Shown here piece by piece: positions 61,306-64,000 of a stretch of 64,000 bases of DNA. The stretch lies in NCBI GenBank assembly GCA_022563595.1, contig JADFNB010000016.1, positions 1 through 64,000 on the forward strand, read 5' to 3'. The DNA comes from Gemmatimonadota bacterium (GTDB lineage: Bacteria; Gemmatimonadota; Gemmatimonadetes; Gemmatimonadales; GWC2-71-9). A program made the translations under genes and the position numbers. The notes under the pieces were generated by a model that was not told the origin of the DNA, searched no databases, and saw only the letters and a program-made list of their open reading frames with translations. How positions within the stretch are numbered: position 1 is the stretch's first letter; each line of letters starts with the position of its first letter.

Positions 61306-61943
61306 CGATCGTCCCTGGGAATCCGCACCATGAACCCGCCGCGCGCCGTGGCGGACATCAGGCCGCTCGATACGATACCGCGGAACTCGGCTGTGAATCG
61401 CAGATGTCTCAGCAGGACCACCTCGAATCCGGTCGAGACATTGAGCGCGGCGGCTACGGTTTGTAGTGCGTCCTCGATGAAGGTACCCTCGATCGCCTCT
61501 CCCTTGGCATCGCGCACGTGCACACCAATTCCCAGGCCGATGTACGGGATGATGCGGTGCCCGGCCGCCAGGAGGTATTGGAGATCCAGGTCGAGCGTGA
61601 CGTTGGTCCAGGTGATCGTGCCGACGTCAATCGAGAACGGGGCGCTCGTGACTACGAGGTCGCCCAGACGATCTTCGAACTCCGCGATCTCGTCGTCGTC
61701 GAATCGGGACCGGAAATAGCTGACCCCGATCAGCGTGCGGATGCGCGGGGCTATGAACCCATAGTCGATCCGGAGCGAGGCGCTCACCTCGGTGGCAAGC
61801 CGGTCGGATGCCACCGCCCCGACATCCACACCGATACCCGAGAGCCGCAACCCTTCATAGCTGAACCGTTCGAGGAACCCCTGGGCCGCGGCGGGTGCCG
61901 GAACGAGCAGAAGAGCGAGAACCAGCCTAGTACCAGCGGACAA
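61302..61943 (-). CDS. Outer-membrane beta-barrel protein
   Basis: A 213-residue protein with a signal peptide (SAGTRLVLALLLVPAPAAAQ) and alternating strands (RIDYGFIAPRIRTLIGVSYF, DLDLQYLLAAGHRIIPYIGL) ending MVRIPRDDR. It resembles small 8-stranded barrels. The TTG start is 17 bases inside the SpoIID-like gene and is preferred since signal peptide follows immediately. Function unknown. Confidence 0.78.
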   Translation of the reverse strand: MSAGTRLVLALLLVPAPAAAQGFLERFSYEGLRLSGIGVDVGAVASDRLATEVSASLRIDYGFIAPRIRTLIGVSYFRSRFDDDEIAEFEDRLGDLVVTSAPFSIDVGTITWTNVTLDLDLQYLLAAGHRIIPYIGLGIGVHVRDAKGEAIEGTFIEDALQTVAAALNVSTGFEVVLLRHLRFTAEFRGIVSSGLMSATARGGFMVRIPRDDR

Positions 61944-63165
61944 GTGACGATCCCGGGAAGTAGGTCGTGACGATGGTTCGATAGTCCTGGCCGGCACGCG
62001 CCCGTCCGACGGCGCCCCATTGGCACAGCCCGACTCCGTGCCCCCAACCGAGCCCGGAGACCGTGACGCGCGTGACCCGGTTACCGTCGCGCTCGGTCGT
62101 GAACTCGATCGCGCTGCTGCCGAGTGGGCTACCCTCAGGCGTCTCGAAGACACGGCGGACGGCATAACCCGGGACCGGGATCTCTCCCGACGGGACGCGC
62201 ACGCGTACATCCGTCGCCCTACCCGATGGTCCGGTACGTCGCACATAGATGTCCTGAATCTCGCTGATGGCATCTGGGTCCACGCCGAGGACCGCAGGCA
62301 ACGTGCGCCGTAATATATCCCGGATGGTGTTGCCATCCCACTCGACGGTCCAGCGGAATCGGGGGGCGATGTCACCGTAGTACCCGCCCCCCGGTCTACG
62401 ATCCGACACGGGGCGCAGGTACGGTGTGGCGCGCACCGTGCGGAACACCTCTTCCGGTGCGGCGGTTGAGAACCCGCAGGTGGAGTGGAAGAGCGCCACG
62501 ATCGGATCACCCTGATATGCCAGGACGATGCCGGCCGTCGCGCGCACGGCGGCATCCCCGTCGTCGGTCTCGCGGTCGACCCCGCCGTACACCTGGTCCG
62601 TCACCCCGGAGTGGAGGTCGTACCCACTGCTCCCGAACCGGCCGCGGTTCTTGAGGGCGTAGGTGCGTGACACCACGGCCTGCGCCTCGAGAGCCGCCCG
62701 TTCCGAACGCGGCCGCCGTCCCATCTCGGTGATCACGACGCCCCGTAGATAGTCCTCGAGCGGCAGGGCGTTGATTACCGTGAGGCCGCCGTCGCGGACG
62801 ATGACCTCGATCACGCCGCGGTAGCGGTTGTCGTTGACAGCCACATGACGACCGGCAGCTAGGCTGGCGAACGATAGCTGCTCGTAGCGCCCGCGGTGCG
62901 CGCCGCTCACCCGGAACGCCCGCCCGTCGGGCGTGAGCGTCACGCTCCGACCGGCGGGTATGCGGAATGCGGGACGCCCGTTCCGGATCGCGGCCACGGC
63001 CCCGCGCCCGCCGACCGTCGCACGCGACGCGCCCACTACCAGACCGATCCGAATGTCGCGCACCAAGCCGGCCCCGCGCGGTATCGGAGCCGTCTTCGGA
63101 CCGGCACAGGACGCGACGGCGGCGCTAAGCCCGAGAAGCGCCGTCCAGCGCCACCGCGCCGAAAT
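61927..63165 (-). CDS. SpoIID/LytB-domain lipoprotein, apparently with ATT start
   Basis: A 412-residue protein with a lipobox (ALLGLSAAVASCAGP) and SpoIID domain: LPLEDYLRGVVITEMGRRP, EAQAVVSRTYALKNRGRFG, VALFHSTCGFSTAAPEEVF and a C-terminal WGHGVGLCQWGAVGRA. SpoIID proteins cleave glycan strands lacking stem peptides; in diderms such LytB-like proteins may modify the septal wall. The signal would start directly at ATT 63165, which has GAGGA five bases upstream; GTG 63246 or 63276 give unusual long leaders inside rimO. The gene overlaps rimO by 41 bases. Confidence 0.85.
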   Translation of the reverse strand: MSARWRWTALLGLSAAVASCAGPKTAPIPRGAGLVRDIRIGLVVGASRATVGGRGAVAAIRNGRPAFRIPAGRSVTLTPDGRAFRVSGAHRGRYEQLSFASLAAGRHVAVNDNRYRGVIEVIVRDGGLTVINALPLEDYLRGVVITEMGRRPRSERAALEAQAVVSRTYALKNRGRFGSSGYDLHSGVTDQVYGGVDRETDDGDAAVRATAGIVLAYQGDPIVALFHSTCGFSTAAPEEVFRTVRATPYLRPVSDRRPGGGYYGDIAPRFRWTVEWDGNTIRDILRRTLPAVLGVDPDAISEIQDIYVRRTGPSGRATDVRVRVPSGEIPVPGYAVRRVFETPEGSPLGSSAIEFTTERDGNRVTRVTVSGLGWGHGVGLCQWGAVGRARAGQDYRTIVTTYFPGSSLVRWY

Positions 63166-64000
63166 CGTAGTCCTCGTTGTTCTCGACTCGCACGCGCACG
63201 AACTCGCCCGGCTCGACCCAACCCCCCCGCCGGACCCGCGTGACACCGTCCACGTCGTCCGCCTGCCAGGGAACACGCCCGTTGTGCGTGATCCCGTCCT
63301 CGTCGGGCTCTGTCACCTCGTCCACCAGGACGTCGGTCTCCCGCCCCAGATAGCGCGCTAGCCGGTCCTCGGATATGGTCCGTGTCAGTTCCAGTAGTTC
63401 CTCCTCGCGTGCCCGTTTGACGTCTTCCGGCACGTCGTCCTCGTAGTCCCGCACCGCACGCGTCCCATCCTGTGGCGAATAGGTGAAAACGCCTAGCCGT
63501 TCGAACTGGACCTGCTCGGCGAACTCGCACAGGGCGCGGAAATCAGCTTCCGTCTCACCGGGAAACCCGACGAGCGCGGTGCTCCGGATGGCGATATCGG
63601 GGATAGCGTCACGCAGCCAACCGACCTTCTCGCGGATGGTGTCCCGGCGTTCCGGCCGCCGCATGCGCTCGAGCATACGGTCGGCCGCGTGCTGGATGGG
63701 GATGTCGATGTATGGAACGATACGGGGCTCGTGCGCCATCAGATCAACCAGCCGGTCGGTGAGGCCGAACGAATAGACGTAGAGCAGCCGGAACCACGGA
63801 ACGGCGGTCTCGCGCAACAGGGCTTGGAGCAGATCGGGTAGCTTCGGTCCATCGCGCCCGAGATCCCGCCCGTAGTGGCCGAGATCCTGCGCTACCAGGT
63901 TGATCTCCTTGGCCCCCTGTTCCTCGAGCTGCTGCGCTTCGCGCACCAACCGCTCGAGCGGCTCGGACCGGTGCCGGCCGCGCATCAAGGGTATCGCGCA
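63125..64000 (-). CDS. rimO: Ribosomal protein S12 methylthiotransferase RimO (5' part off the window)
   Basis: The visible 291 codons start inside the radical SAM core at C-AIPLMRGRHRSEPLERLV, the last cysteine of the cluster motif and the following RG. Further motifs: INLVAQDLGHYGRDLG, IPYIDIPIQHAADRML, ALVGFPGETEADF. A C-terminal TRAM-like domain (residues about 225-285) ends the protein. RimO rather than MiaB is indicated by QDLGHYG and HAADRML in its characteristic context. It adds a methylthio group to Asp of S12. It heads the minus-strand row here. Confidence 0.93.
   Translation of the reverse strand, partial: CAIPLMRGRHRSEPLERLVREAQQLEEQGAKEINLVAQDLGHYGRDLGRDGPKLPDLLQALLRETAVPWFRLLYVYSFGLTDRLVDLMAHEPRIVPYIDIPIQHAADRMLERMRRPERRDTIREKVGWLRDAIPDIAIRSTALVGFPGETEADFRALCEFAEQVQFERLGVFTYSPQDGTRAVRDYEDDVPEDVKRAREEELLELTRTISEDRLARYLGRETDVLVDEVTEPDEDGITHNGRVPWQADDVDGVTRVRRGGWVEPGEFVRVRVENNEDYDFGAVALDGASRA

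Overview
The window is GC-rich chromosomal DNA from a diderm (Gram-negative type) bacterium. Evidence includes a TonB-dependent receptor, LolA, Lnt, Mla-type lipid transport, SPOR proteins and outer-membrane barrels. The mix of BNR-repeat exoproteins, peptidase-propeller-barrel proteins, FlgD-like C-terminal tails and a ParA-like SPOR protein next to smc fits Gemmatimonadota or a close relative. That assignment is an inference from gene style, not a database match. Most genes are standard housekeeping loci in tight operons with 1-4 base start/stop overlaps. No tRNA, rRNA, CRISPR array or intact insertion sequence was seen.

Left edge to 2.8 kb: a partial propeller lipoprotein, then a small decayed accessory stretch with IS1-type and IS110-type transposase remnants, an orphan BrnA-type antitoxin and several strong inverted repeats. 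2.8-6.2 kb: an MntR-like DtxR regulator, a Tat-exported two-domain multicopper oxidase and a ZIP transporter in one overlapping operon with a promoter/operator in front, then a small GNAT. 6.2-11.7 kb: prs, rplY, pth, hppA, ychF. 11.7-19.2 kb: rpsF, rpsR, a DUF2232-like membrane protein, rplI, a FakA-FakB fusion, rsfS and a large peptidase/propeller/barrel protein. 19.3-30.2 kb: SPOR lipoprotein, ParA-like SPOR protein, smc, secreted subtilase, MBL hydrolase, DAHP synthase, lolA. 30.2-34.0 kb: a decayed receiver domain, a TM2 protein and a TonB receptor.

34.1-48.3 kb runs on the minus strand. It holds a BNR-repeat exoprotein, a cupin, an alpha/beta hydrolase, an M19 dipeptidase, a metallophosphoesterase, and a DUF411 protein whose first CGCC cysteine is replaced by an in-frame TGA. 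These are followed by the block rpmE-prfA-prmC-ylbF-tmk-ctp-DUF2520, listed here in transcription order. 48.5-55.2 kb is plus strand: a Crp/Fnr regulator, an MBL hydrolase, a CsgG-like protein with TPR-like tail, then mlaE, an mlaF-like gene with destroyed ATPase motifs, mlaD, and a GAF/HD-GYP protein. 55.3-64 kb is again minus strand: rimO (partial), SpoIID-like lipoprotein, barrel protein, Gfo/Idh oxidoreductase, lnt, hyuA, hyuB in one overlapping string.

The points most worth checking are the TGA-containing DUF411 gene (selenoprotein or nonsense mutation), the MlaF pseudo-ATPase between apparently intact MlaE and MlaD, the Mn-type regulator/copper oxidase/ZIP operon, genes with no canonical start codon (pth, spoIID-like), and short repeat families that have entered the 3' part of hyuA and supply the stop codon of hyuB.
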